Positions 29,983 through 37,485 of a stretch of 37,563 nt of DNA are shown here, piece after piece. A program made the position numbers and the translations under genes. Position 1 is the stretch's first letter. The number at the start of each line of letters is the position of its first letter. The notes under the pieces are model-generated. The model worked only from the letters and a program-made list of their open reading frames with translations, made no database searches and was not told the origin of the DNA. Origin of the DNA: Mycobacteriales bacterium (lineage in GTDB: Bacteria; Actinomycetota; Actinomycetes; BP-191); the NCBI GenBank assembly GCA_035714365.1, contig DASTMB010000005.1:1-37563 (forward strand). Direction: 5' to 3'.

Positions 29983-31425
29983 GTGAGCACGCTACGGACG
30001 CTGGCGGCGCGGCGTAGCGACCTGCGCGACGCGGACGTCGACCACCTGCACTGCCTCGTCGCCGAGTGGCAGCTCCTGGCCGACCTGTCGTTCGCGGACC
30101 TGCTGCTGTTCCTGCGCGACGGCGACGAGCTGGTGACCGTCGCCCAGATGCGCCCCTCGACCGGCCAGACGATCTACAACGACGACATGGTCGGGTCGGT
30201 CGTGCCCGCGCGCGAGCGCAAGATGGCCGACCTGGCGTTCCGCGAGGAACGCATCTGCCGCGAGGGCGACCCCGAGTGGGAGACCGGCGTGCCGGTGCGC
30301 GAGGAGGCGATCCCGGTGCGGCACGACGGCCGCGTCGTCGCCGTCGTCTCCCGCGACTCCAACCTCGCGTCGGTGCGGGTGCCCAGCCAGCTCGAGCTCA
30401 CCTACCTCCAGACCGCCGGCGACCTGGCGCGGATGATCGCAGAGGGGACGTTCCCGGTGGCGGGCGCGGGGCCGGAGTCGGACCTGGTGCTGCGCGTCGG
30501 CGACGGCATGCTGCGTCTCGACGCCGACGGCCGCGTCGAGTACGCCTCCCCGAACGCGCTGTCCGCCTACCGCCGCCTCGGCATCTCCCGCAACCTCCTC
30601 GGCGTCCACCTCGGCGACCTCGGCCTAGACGACAAGCGCATCTACGGCGTCCTCGACACCCGCGTCCCCGCCGAGCACGAGGTCGAGGCGAACGGCGCCG
30701 TCGTCGCCCGCCGCGCCATCCCGCTGCTCGACGGCGGGTCGGTCATCGGCGCGCTCGTGCTCGTGCGCGACATCACCGAGCTGCGCCGCCGTGACCGGCA
30801 GCTCCTCACCATGGACGCGACCATCCGCGAGATCCACCACCGGGTGAAGAACAACCTCCAGACCGTGGCGGCGTTGCTGCGGCTCCAGGCCCGCCGGTCC
30901 ACCGCGCCCGAGGCGCGGGCGGCGTTGGAGGAGTCGGTACGCCGCGTCAGCTCCATCGCGCTCGTGCACGAGACGTTGTCGCAGGCGCTGGACGACGCGG
31001 TGGCGTTCGACGAGATCGCCGACAAGGTGATGGCGATGGTCGGCGACGTCGCATCGCCGGAACGCGCCGTGACCGCGCGGCGTTCGGGCTCCGCCGGGCT
31101 GCTGCCCGCCGCCGTCGCGACGCCGTTGGCGCTGGTGCTGGCCGAGCTGCTCCAGAACGCCGCGGAGCACGCGTTCACCGGCGGTCGCGGCGGGACCGTG
31201 GAGGTCCGGCTGGACCGGCGGCCCACCGGGCTGCGGGTGACGGTCGTGGACGACGGCGGCGGGCTGCCGGAGGGGTTCGCGGTCGACGGCTCGAAGCGGC
31301 TGGGGCTCCAGATTGTCCGGACGCTCGTGGTCGGCGAGCTCGGCGGCGCGATCGAGATGGGTCGCGGCGACACCGGCGGCACGTCCGTCGTCCTCGACGT
31401 CCCGCTCACCACCGCCGCCCACTGA
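29983..31425 (+). CDS. pdtaS: Sensor histidine kinase, PdtaS-like
   Basis: This is a 480-residue soluble kinase with no membrane span. The N-terminal GAF-like domain covers about 1-150 ([19 protein letters not shown]). A PAS-like domain lies at about 160-265 ([20 protein letters not shown]). The HisKA_2 motif [12 protein letters not shown], with phosphoacceptor His near 286, is followed by LRLQARRS. The HATPase part holds [10 protein letters not shown] (N box), [11 protein letters not shown] (G1) and RLGLQIV. This is the domain order of mycobacterial PdtaS (Rv3220c), which phosphorylates the ANTAR antiterminator PdtaR. As in M. tuberculosis it lies beside whiB1. PdtaR is not in the window. 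Confidence 0.92.
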   Translation: MSTLRTLAARRSDLRDADVDHLHCLVAEWQLLADLSFADLLLFLRDGDELVTVAQMRPSTGQTIYNDDMVGSVVPARERKMADLAFREERICREGDPEWETGVPVREEAIPVRHDGRVVAVVSRDSNLASVRVPSQLELTYLQTAGDLARMIAEGTFPVAGAGPESDLVLRVGDGMLRLDADGRVEYASPNALSAYRRLGISRNLLGVHLGDLGLDDKRIYGVLDTRVPAEHEVEANGAVVARRAIPLLDGGSVIGALVLVRDITELRRRDRQLLTMDATIREIHHRVKNNLQTVAALLRLQARRSTAPEARAALEESVRRVSSIALVHETLSQALDDAVAFDEIADKVMAMVGDVASPERAVTARRSGSAGLLPAAVATPLALVLAELLQNAAEHAFTGGRGGTVEVRLDRRPTGLRVTVVDDGGGLPEGFAVDGSKRLGLQIVRTLVVGELGGAIEMGRGDTGGTSVVLDVPLTTAAH

Positions 31426-31478
31426 CACCTGCGGTAGCGCGTTCGGGCAGCGATTCGCGCTTCCCGCGTGCGGGTGGT

Positions 31479-31491
31479 GCTTCCGGGAAGC
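31479..31491. repeat. GCTTCCGGGAAGC palindromic element, copy 3
   Basis: This is an exact copy of the 13-mer found twice at 18.7 kb, again in a gap between convergent genes. An alternative 9-bp pairing exists between 31458-31466 and 31484-31492. Confidence 0.65.
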
Positions 31492-31498
31492 GGGTCGG

Positions 31499-31708
31499 TC
31501 AGCCGCCGGGGGAGGCGGGAGCGGTGGCGGGGGCGTCGTTCGTTGGGTCCTGCTCGCCGAGCTGGAGCAGGTGGTTGACGCCGACGACGGCACCCCAGGC
31601 GACGAGCGCCAGCAGCACGAGGGCTACGGCGCGGAACCGCCACACGGCGCGCCACTCCGGCGCCGGCTCGCGCGCGCCGGTCACCGGGCGGACGTACGAC
31701 TCACGCAC
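31499..31708 (-). CDS. Small single-span membrane protein
   Basis: This is a 69-residue protein with a GTG start at 31708. A basic N-terminus (MRESYVRPVTGAREPAPEWRAVWRFR) precedes one membrane span (AVALVLLALVAWGAVVGV), then NHLLQLGEQDP and a short Thr/Ala/Pro tail. It should sit with its N-terminus inside. No family is recognised. It lies downstream of whiB1 in the same direction, separated by 87 bp with a possible weak terminator. Confidence 0.6.
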   Translation of the reverse strand: MRESYVRPVTGAREPAPEWRAVWRFRAVALVLLALVAWGAVVGVNHLLQLGEQDPTNDAPATAPASPGG

Positions 31709-31746
31709 GACGGCGGCACCTCCGGAACAGACGCGACGACGCCCGC

Positions 31747-31760
31747 CCCCGCTGTCGGGG
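31747..31760. terminator. Weak hairpin after whiB1
   Basis: CCCC (31747-31750) pairs with GGGG (31757-31760) around a 6-nt loop, with further partial pairing outside. It may attenuate rather than end transcription from whiB1. Confidence 0.35.
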
Positions 31761-31795
31761 ACGAGCGTCGGAAGCGTAGTGCGTCAGGCGGTGGT

Positions 31796-32047
31796 TCAGG
31801 CGATGCGGGCGCGGGTGCGGGCGTTGCGACGCTTGAGCGCGCGGCGCTCGTCCTCGCTGGTCCCGCCCCAGACGCCGGCGTCCTGGCCGGTCTCCAGCGC
31901 CCACTGGAGGCACTCGGCGACGACGTCGCAGCGCTTGCAGACGGCCTTGGCCTCCTCGACCTGCTGCGCGGCCGGGCCGGTGGTCCCGATCGGGAAGAAG
32001 AGCTCGGGGTCCTCGTCACGGCAGAGCGCGCGGTGGCGCCAGTCCAT
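31796..32047 (-). CDS. whiB1: WhiB1, NO-responsive iron-sulfur regulator
   Basis: This is an 83-residue protein. ATG 32047 was chosen over GTG 32056 because it gives the conserved MDWRHRALC start and has AAGGAG 8 nt upstream. Cys9, Cys37, Cys40 and Cys46 occupy the same positions as the cluster ligands of M. tuberculosis WhiB1. DEDPELFFPIG, the GVWGG turn and SEDERRALKRRNARTRARIA are near-identical to it. Known role: essential Wbl protein bound to the primary sigma factor; its [4Fe-4S] cluster reacts with NO. A long upstream region holds a promoter and a CRP-like site. Confidence 0.95.
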   Translation of the reverse strand: MDWRHRALCRDEDPELFFPIGTTGPAAQQVEEAKAVCKRCDVVAECLQWALETGQDAGVWGGTSEDERRALKRRNARTRARIA

Positions 32048-32108
32048 GCGTTCCACTCCTTGCGTCGTGGCCGGGGGGATCCGACCGGGTGCGGCCTCGA
32101 CCAGACTT

Positions 32109-32124
32109 TGTGAACGGATTCACG
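32109..32124. promoter_or_regulatory. CRP-like operator in the whiB1 leader/promoter region
   Basis: TGTGA-ACGGAT-TCACG matches TGTGA-N6-TCACA at 9 of 10 half-site positions. In M. tuberculosis, whiB1 is controlled by the CRP protein Rv3676. Confidence 0.55.
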
Positions 32125-32221
32125 AAGTCCCGCGAGCAGCGACGGTGACAACTGCTGTGGTACCGGGGTGACACTAGCCGTCCGTACCGACCCCAGGGAA
32201 GGGTTCGACCGAACGAAGTTC

Positions 32222-32251
32222 AGTCTAAGTGGGTTTGTTCCGGCAGTGCAA
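32222..32251 (-). promoter_or_regulatory. Candidate whiB1 promoter
   Basis: On the minus strand TTGCAC (32251-32246), an 18-nt spacer and TAGACT (32227-32222) form a good housekeeping promoter. It implies a leader of about 165 nt. A nearer -10 candidate, TAGTGT, lies at 32176-32171. Confidence 0.5.
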
Positions 32252-32264
32252 GCAGTCTGCAAGC
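32247..32264. repeat. Direct repeat TGCAAGC x2 at the whiB1 -35 region
   Basis: TGCAAGC occurs at 32247-32253 and 32258-32264, an 11-bp period (one helical turn). The first copy overlaps the candidate -35 of whiB1, so it may be an activator or repressor site. Confidence 0.4.
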
Positions 32265-32341
32265 ACTTTTTCGGCAACGGTGTCGGTTCGCCGCACGCTG
32301 TGCCCGTTTCGTGACCTTCGCGCCGGGGTATCGGACCGGCC

Positions 32342-32743
32342 ATGACGACGTTGCTGCCGACGCGTGTCCCGGGCACGGAGCCGGTCCCTGCCGGTGCGGG
32401 CGTGAACCACGTGGGGGAGGTCGCCGTGGTGCGCTGCACCGGCGACCTGGACCTCGCCGCGCTGGAGACGGTGGCCGAGGCGGTGCGCAACGCGCTCGCG
32501 ACCCGGCCGACCGGGCTGGTGCTCGACCTCGGCGGCGTGGGGTTCTGCGACACGGTCGGGCTGCGGCTGCTGCTGTCCACGGCGGCGAAGGCGCGCGCGC
32601 AGGGCTGCTCGGTCGGCCTGGCGGCGGTGCGCCCCGGGGTGGCGGAGTTCCTGACGCGGGTCTGCGCGGACCGTTCGCTGCCGTCGTTCGCCGACGTCGC
32701 CGACGCGATCGAGGGCCTGATGTTCGCGGGGGACTGGCGGTAG
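32342..32743 (+). CDS. STAS-domain anti-sigma factor antagonist (RsbV/SpoIIAA-like)
   Basis: This is a 133-residue protein with ATG 32342; TATCGG 7 nt upstream may be a leaderless -10. A STAS domain follows an N-terminal extension of about 25 residues: VAVVRCTGDLDLAALETVAEAV, LVLDLGGVGFCDTVGLRLLL, and a helix after AVRPGVAEFL. The phosphorylation site normally reads D-S-x-G-L; here it is C-D-T-V-G-L, with Thr as the only hydroxyl candidate. Known role: the unphosphorylated antagonist binds the anti-sigma kinase and frees the sigma factor. The kinase and phosphatase of the same system are the next genes. Confidence 0.88.
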   Translation: MTTLLPTRVPGTEPVPAGAGVNHVGEVAVVRCTGDLDLAALETVAEAVRNALATRPTGLVLDLGGVGFCDTVGLRLLLSTAAKARAQGCSVGLAAVRPGVAEFLTRVCADRSLPSFADVADAIEGLMFAGDWR

Positions 32744-32748
32744 GACGG

Positions 32749-33234
32749 TCAGGCGACGGCGTGCGCCGCCGCGTACTCCGGCCAGGGCGTCGGCCGCTCG
32801 CCGCCCACCTGCGCCACGAACTCCCCGAGGTACCAGTGCCGCAACGCCGCCGCGTCCGGCGGCGTGGCCAGCGTGAGGAGCTGCTCCCCGGCCCGGCAGA
32901 ACTCGTCCGCCTCCTCCAGCATCCGCGACAGCCGCGCGCAGGCGCCGGACACGTCCGCCGGCACCCGGAACACCAGGTCGACGGCGGCGTCGCCGCGCGC
33001 GTGGGCGGCGGCGCGCTCGGCGTCGGCGGCGTCGGCCAGCCCGGCGTACGCGAGCGTGACCTCGCCGACCAGGTCGATGAGGCGGTGCGGCACGGGGTGG
33101 TCGCCGGTCGTCCGCGGCGGCTCCAGCGCGAGGAGCTGGAACTCCCGCATCAGCTCCTCGTGGTGCTCGGTGGAGCGCGCCATGAGCGCGAGCGGCACGC
33201 CGAGCAGCCGGACCTCGCGCAGGTCGCCCGTCAC
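32749..33234 (-). CDS. Unknown protein coupled to RsbW-like kinase
   Basis: This is a 161-residue protein. GTG 33234 overlaps the upstream kinase stop by 4 bp (GTGA) and opens VTGDLREVRLLGVPLALMARSTEHHEELMREF. The protein is mostly helical, with repeated Glu/His/Arg and few hydrophobic stretches, and ends in AAAHAVA. I do not know a named family, but the L-L-x-V-P-x-x-L-x-x-R-S-x-E-H-x-x-E-L-x-R-E-F opening looks conserved-type. The tight coupling to an anti-sigma kinase suggests a partner, target or accessory regulator of that switch. Confidence 0.7.
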   Translation of the reverse strand: MTGDLREVRLLGVPLALMARSTEHHEELMREFQLLALEPPRTTGDHPVPHRLIDLVGEVTLAYAGLADAADAERAAAHARGDAAVDLVFRVPADVSGACARLSRMLEEADEFCRAGEQLLTLATPPDAAALRHWYLGEFVAQVGGERPTPWPEYAAAHAVA

Positions 33235-33671
33235 AGCGCCTCGACGCCCTCGACGTCGAACGCCGCGTACGCGCGGTCCGCGCCGAGCCGGAGGCGGCAC
33301 CACACGACCTTCCCGCCGCCGGGCAGCCGGTCGGTGCCCCAGGCGTCGCCCACGGTGTCCAGCAGCCGCAGACCGCGGCCGGTGCCGGAGTCGAGGCTGA
33401 ACCGCCGCGGCGCCGGCATCGCGGCGCCGCCGTCGGTGACGGAGACGGAGATCGTGTCGTCGGCGAGCTGCGCGACGCGCACGGTCATCCCGGTGCGGGC
33501 GTGCAGCAGGGCGTTGGTGGCGAGCTCGCTGACGACGAGCAGCGCGTCGTCGCCGCCGTCGAGGTCCCAGGCGGCGAGCGTGGCGGAGAGGAACCGGCGC
33601 GCCCGGGCGGGTGACGTGGCCTGCGCGGGCAGCGTCAGCTCGGCCGAGCGCCGTTCCCCGGTGGACGCCAA
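33231..33671 (-). CDS. RsbW/SpoIIAB-like serine kinase, HATPase_c_2 fold
   Basis: This is a 146-residue protein. TTG 33671 follows GGGGAG at 9 nt. The GHKL ATPase fold is compact: VVSELATNALLHA (N box, Asn and Glu for Mg-ATP), VSVTDGGAAMP (G1 box, D-x-G), and SGTGRGLRLLDTVGDAWG (G2 box). Known role: an anti-sigma factor or serine kinase acting on a STAS antagonist. The STAS protein at 32342 and the SpoIIE-type phosphatase at 33909 would complete a partner-switching circuit. The sigma factor it holds is not encoded beside it. Confidence 0.88.
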   Translation of the reverse strand: MASTGERRSAELTLPAQATSPARARRFLSATLAAWDLDGGDDALLVVSELATNALLHARTGMTVRVAQLADDTISVSVTDGGAAMPAPRRFSLDSGTGRGLRLLDTVGDAWGTDRLPGGGKVVWCRLRLGADRAYAAFDVEGVEAL

Positions 33672-33789
33672 CGTTCGTGCTCCCCTGGTCGCGGGCGCGG
33701 ACGCCCGCTGCGTACCCCCGTGCGCCCGATGTGTACCGCAGATCCGTCTCGCGCGGCAGGTCGCGGGCCGATCTTGGTCCCTCGTTGGG

Positions 33790-33819
33790 CCGAACGGGTG
33801 GTGCCCTTTGACCCGTTGG
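33790..33819. promoter_or_regulatory. Inverted repeat overlapping the phosphatase -35 (operator candidate)
   Basis: AACGGGT (33793-33799) and ACCCGTT (33811-33817) are perfect inverted repeats 11 nt apart. CC and GG outside extend the symmetry past one mismatch. It covers the -35 at 33808-33813. Confidence 0.45.
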
Positions 33820-33836
33820 GACGGCCACGAGACCAT
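33808..33836 (+). promoter_or_regulatory. Candidate promoter of the SpoIIE-type phosphatase gene
   Basis: TTGACC (33808-33813), 17 nt and GACCAT (33831-33836) precede the GTG at 33909 by about 70 nt. Confidence 0.4.
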
Positions 33837-33908
33837 GGTCGCCGGAGACGGCGCCCTGGCCGGCCGCGTCCGCGGCCGTGCCGCGCGGGCACCGCGAGGG
33901 GTGGACTG

Positions 33909-36110
33909 GTGACCGGGCGCGGCGACCGCGACGGGGGGCGTGCGGCGGTGCGCGACCCCGGCTGGCCCGCGGTGATCGTCACGGATGCGGCCGGGCGGGT
34001 CACCCACTGGAGCGACGCCGCCGAGGCGATCTACGGCTGGCCGGCCGGCGAGGCGCTCGGCCGCGACGTGGCCACGCTCACCGTCGACGCCGCCGAGACG
34101 ACCGCGGCGGCGGAGGTGCTCGCGGCGGTGGCGGAGGGGCGTTCCTGGGAGGGCGTCTTCACCGTCCGGGACCGCTCCGGCGCGACGTTCCGCGCCCACG
34201 TCCGCGACACCCCGGTCCACGACGCGGACGGCCGGCTGGTCGCGATCGTCGGGCTGTCGTACCCGGTGGGGGAGGCGCGGTTCCCGCTGCTCGCGGCCGA
34301 ACGCGCCGCCCGCGCCTCCAGCGAACGGTCCGCCGAGCGCCTGCGCCGCCTCCAGCAGCTCACCGCCGAGCTGTCCCGCGCGATGAGCATCGACGAGGTC
34401 GCCGCGCTGGTGCTCGCGCGCGGCCTGGAGATCGAGAGCGCCGGCTCGGGCGCGCTGTGGCTGCTGGACGAGGCGGCCGGGGTGCTGCGGTTCCAGGGCG
34501 CGACCGGGATGGTGCCGGGGATGGCGGCGCGGTTCGCGTCGCTGCCGCTCGACGCCCCGCTGCCGGGGCCGGCCACGGTGCGCACCGGCGAGCCGATCTA
34601 CCTCGCGTCGCGCGCCGACCGCGACACGCGCTGGCCGGCGCTCACCGGCACGCCGTCGACGATGGAGGCGCAGGCGATCGTGCCGCTGGTGGTCGACGAC
34701 CGGCCGATCGGCTGCCTGTCGTTCGGGTTCCCCGAGGTCAGGGAGTTCGGGGCGGGCGAACGCGACTTCCTCGCCGCGCTCGGCAACGTCTGCGCGCAGG
34801 TCCTCGACCGCGCCCGCCTGCACGACGCCGAACGCGCCGCGACGCGGCGGGTGGAGTTCCTCGCCGAGGCGGCCCGCGTGCTCGCCGGCAGCCTCGACTA
34901 CGAGGTCACGCTGCAACGCCTCGTCGCACTGCTGCTCGACGCGTTCGCGGCGCTCGTCGTCATCGACGTGGTCGGCCCCGACGGCCTGCTGCAACGCGCC
35001 GCCGCCGGCCACGTGGACGAGTCGAAGCGCGAGCTCCTCGGCACCCTGCGGAACGCGCGGGTGCGGCCCGGCACCCACTCGCACGCCGTGCTGAGCAGCG
35101 GGGAGCCGCGGCTGGTCGCGGAGGTCACCGACGCGGACGTGCGCGCGGCGAGCGGGGACGAGGAGACCTACCGCGCGGCGCTGGCCATGGCGCTCGGCCC
35201 GGCGATGGTCGTGCCGATGACCGCCGGCGGTCGCGTGGTCGGCCTGCTGACGCTGTCGCGGGAGCGCGGCGCGACGCCGTTCACGCCGGACGATTTGACG
35301 CTCGCCGTCGACCTGGGCGCGCGCGCCGGCAGCGCCGTCGAGAACGCGCGGCTGTTCGCGGCCAGCAGCTCGGTCGCGGAGACGTTGCAGCACACGCTGC
35401 TGCCGCCGCGGCTGCCGGACGTGCCGGGGCTGGAGCTCGGCGCGCGGTACCGCCCGGCGCTGGCCGGCCTGGAGGTCGGCGGCGACTTCTACGACTGCTA
35501 CGCCGTCGGCGACGGCTGGGCGTTCATGCTCGGGGACGTCGTCGGCTCCGGCCCGAAGGCCGCCGCGGTGACCGCGCTGGTGCGGCACACCGCCCGCGCG
35601 GTGGCGCCGTACGTCGACGGCCCGGGCGCGGTCGTCCGCGCGATCCGCGACGCGATCGTCGCGGGCGACGACGACGAGGTCTTCTGCACGCTGCTCTACG
35701 GCGCGATCGCCCGCGACGCGGGCGGCGTGCGGTTGTCGGTGGTGGGCGCCGGGCACCCGCCGCCGTTCGTGCTGCGGGCGGGCGGCGGGGTCGAGCGGGT
35801 CGACACGCGCGGCAGCCTGCTCGGCGTGCTGCCGCCGGTCGGCATCGAGCCGGTGGACGTGCTGCTCGCGCCGGGCGACACGCTCGTCGGCGTCACCGAC
35901 GGCGTGCTCGAGGCGCGGCCGGCGCCGACGGTCGAGGCGCCGGAGCGCAGCGTCGACTTCTTCGACGAGGACCGGCTGCGCGACGTGCTGGTCGCCGCCG
36001 CCGGCGGCTCCGCGGACGCGGTCGCGGGCGCGGTCGAGGCGGCGGTGCTGGAGTTCAGCGGCGGCCGCGTGCCCGACGACGTGGCCGTGCTGGTGCTGCG
36101 GGCGACCTGA
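33909..36110 (+). CDS. PAS-GAF-GAF-SpoIIE (PP2C-type) phosphatase
   Basis: This is a 733-residue soluble protein. GTG 33909 has GAGGGG upstream. Residues 15-125 form a PAS domain (GWPAVIVTDAAGRVTHWSD, then AIYGWPAGEALGRD). GAF-like domains lie at about 145-300 and 310-480. The PP2C/SpoIIE domain from about 495 has QHTLLPPRLPDVPGLELGAR, VGGDFYD near 522 (metal Asp), FMLGDVVGSGPKAA, VTDGVLEAR and a terminal DDVAVLVLR, so the metal sites are intact. Known role: removal of phosphate from STAS antagonists, here probably the protein at 32342. The sensors suggest control by a soluble ligand, light or redox; none can be chosen. It overlaps the next gene (TGATG). Confidence 0.92.
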   Translation: MTGRGDRDGGRAAVRDPGWPAVIVTDAAGRVTHWSDAAEAIYGWPAGEALGRDVATLTVDAAETTAAAEVLAAVAEGRSWEGVFTVRDRSGATFRAHVRDTPVHDADGRLVAIVGLSYPVGEARFPLLAAERAARASSERSAERLRRLQQLTAELSRAMSIDEVAALVLARGLEIESAGSGALWLLDEAAGVLRFQGATGMVPGMAARFASLPLDAPLPGPATVRTGEPIYLASRADRDTRWPALTGTPSTMEAQAIVPLVVDDRPIGCLSFGFPEVREFGAGERDFLAALGNVCAQVLDRARLHDAERAATRRVEFLAEAARVLAGSLDYEVTLQRLVALLLDAFAALVVIDVVGPDGLLQRAAAGHVDESKRELLGTLRNARVRPGTHSHAVLSSGEPRLVAEVTDADVRAASGDEETYRAALAMALGPAMVVPMTAGGRVVGLLTLSRERGATPFTPDDLTLAVDLGARAGSAVENARLFAASSSVAETLQHTLLPPRLPDVPGLELGARYRPALAGLEVGGDFYDCYAVGDGWAFMLGDVVGSGPKAAAVTALVRHTARAVAPYVDGPGAVVRAIRDAIVAGDDDEVFCTLLYGAIARDAGGVRLSVVGAGHPPPFVLRAGGGVERVDTRGSLLGVLPPVGIEPVDVLLAPGDTLVGVTDGVLEARPAPTVEAPERSVDFFDEDRLRDVLVAAAGGSADAVAGAVEAAVLEFSGGRVPDDVAVLVLRAT

Positions 36111-36574
36111 TGCGGACGTACTCCGTGGTCGTGGTCGGCGCCGACGACGTCGGCGGCCTGCCCGAACGCCTCGCCGCGGCCGCCGCGCCGGTCGTCGTGG
36201 AGGTGCGCAACGACCCGGCCGACGCGGCGTTCGACGCGCCCCACTGCGCGACGGCCCGCGCGGTCGCGGCGCTGCTCGCGGACCGCGACGACGTGGTCGT
36301 CGCCTCCGCGGACTGGTACTCGGCGGAGGTGGCGCGGGACGCGGGGCTGCGGACGGCGTTCGTGCCGCCGCGCGGCGTGACGCTGGCGGCGGCGCTGGCC
36401 TACGTCACGAGCGCCGGGCACGCGGAGTGCCACGCGCACGCCGACGCCGTGCTCGCCGAGCCGGAGGCGGTCGCGGCGGCGCACGCCGCGGGCTGCGCGG
36501 TGGTGGCGTGGGGCGCCGACGACGCGGCGCTGGACCGGCTGCGCGAGGCGGGCGTCGACGGCGTCCGGAGCTAG
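36110..36574 (+). CDS. Truncated GDPD-like protein, probably non-catalytic
   Basis: This is a 154-residue protein with ATG 36110 overlapping the phosphatase stop. PVVVEVRND resembles the Glu-containing strand of glycerophosphodiester phosphodiesterases. HADAVLAEPEAVAAAHAAGCAVVAWGADDAALDRLREAGVDGV matches the C-terminal barrel strands (A-G-x-x-V-x-x-W and G-V-D-G-V); these are in residues 107-153. The N-terminal barrel half with the catalytic H-R and E-x-D motifs is absent, and the family is normally 220-260 residues long. It could be a remnant or a repurposed half-barrel tied to the phosphatase operon. No signal peptide is seen. Confidence 0.65.
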   Translation: MRTYSVVVVGADDVGGLPERLAAAAAPVVVEVRNDPADAAFDAPHCATARAVAALLADRDDVVVASADWYSAEVARDAGLRTAFVPPRGVTLAAALAYVTSAGHAECHAHADAVLAEPEAVAAAHAAGCAVVAWGADDAALDRLREAGVDGVRS

Positions 36575-37479
36575 ACGACGACGGACAGCGCGTCCGGCAC
36601 GCTGCGGAACGTCACCCGCTCGATCTCGCCGAGGTAGTCGCCGTCGAGCTGGTAGGCCAGCGGCCGGTCGGACACCACCGTGAACTCGTCGGCGTCGTGG
36701 ATCTGGAACGCCGCCCGGCTCTTCAGCCGCGGCTTCGCGTCGAACATCTGCCGCACCACACGCAGCGTCGACACCGTCTTGAGCCGGCGCATGGCGAGCA
36801 CGTCGAGCCCGCCGTCGAACTTCGCCAGCGGGCACGGGTCGACCGGGTGCTCCCCGAAGTACGTCCACGGCGCGCCGTTGGCGACGATGACGTTGAACAG
36901 CCCGGGCTCCGGCTCCTGGCCCGGGCGTTCGATGGTGATGGACGGCAGCCGGCGCTCGGTGCCGGTGTAGAAGTGCGAGACGGCGCTGCGGACGTAGAGC
37001 GCGGGGGTGGCGGCGCGGCCGTTGCGGCGGTGGCGTTCGACGACGCGGACGACCTCGGCGTCGATGCCGACGCCGGCGCAGAACGTGAAGTACCGCTCGT
37101 CGGCCATCCCCAGGTTGACCCGCCGCCGCCGTCCGGTCCGCAGCGCGTCGAGGATCTCGCTGGTCGCCTCGACCGGGTTCCCGGGCAGCCCGAGAGCGCG
37201 CGCGAAGACGTTGGTGGACCCGCCGGGGACGACCGCGAGCTCGGTCGTGCTGCCGACGAGCCCGTTGACGACCTCGTTGACCGTCCCGTCCCCGCCGAGG
37301 GCGACGACGAGGTCCATCCCGGACGCGGCCGCGTCGCGGGCGACGTCGATCGCATGCCCCCGCCGCCGCGTCTCCACGACGTCGAGCTTCAGGTCGCTCT
37401 CGAGCGCGCGCTTCAGGATGTCCCGGACACGGGGGCTCGTGGCGGTCGCCTTCGGGTTGAACACGAGTACGGCGCGCAC
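36571..37479 (-). CDS. Diacylglycerol kinase family lipid kinase (YegS/DagK-like)
   Basis: This is a 302-residue protein with GTG 37479. VLVFNPKATATSP opens the kinase fold. LVVALGGDGTVNEVVNGL is the GGDGT nucleotide motif. LAVVPGGSTNVFARALGLP is the second family motif (P-x-G-S/T-x-N-x-F-A-R), and the C-terminal domain holds LDGDYLGEIERVTFRSVPDALSV. Known role: phosphorylation of diacylglycerol or a related lipid, or in relatives sphingosine-like or mannosyl lipids. It is convergent with the GDPD-like gene, sharing the CTAG stop palindrome. TACCCT 6 nt before GTG suggests a leaderless message. Confidence 0.9.
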   Translation of the reverse strand: MRAVLVFNPKATATSPRVRDILKRALESDLKLDVVETRRRGHAIDVARDAAASGMDLVVALGGDGTVNEVVNGLVGSTTELAVVPGGSTNVFARALGLPGNPVEATSEILDALRTGRRRRVNLGMADERYFTFCAGVGIDAEVVRVVERHRRNGRAATPALYVRSAVSHFYTGTERRLPSITIERPGQEPEPGLFNVIVANGAPWTYFGEHPVDPCPLAKFDGGLDVLAMRRLKTVSTLRVVRQMFDAKPRLKSRAAFQIHDADEFTVVSDRPLAYQLDGDYLGEIERVTFRSVPDALSVVV

Positions 37480-37485
37480 CCCAGG

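Noticed and set aside
33740-33800. GCCGAT/GCCGAA hexamers as sigma-28 promoters near 33.75 kb
   Set aside because: No matching -35 (TAAA/TCAA-like) at 15-16 nt upstream.
33231-35756. 841-codon minus-strand open frame including the RsbW-like gene
   Set aside because: Only the last 146 codons (from TTG 33671) encode the kinase; the rest is antisense to the phosphatase.
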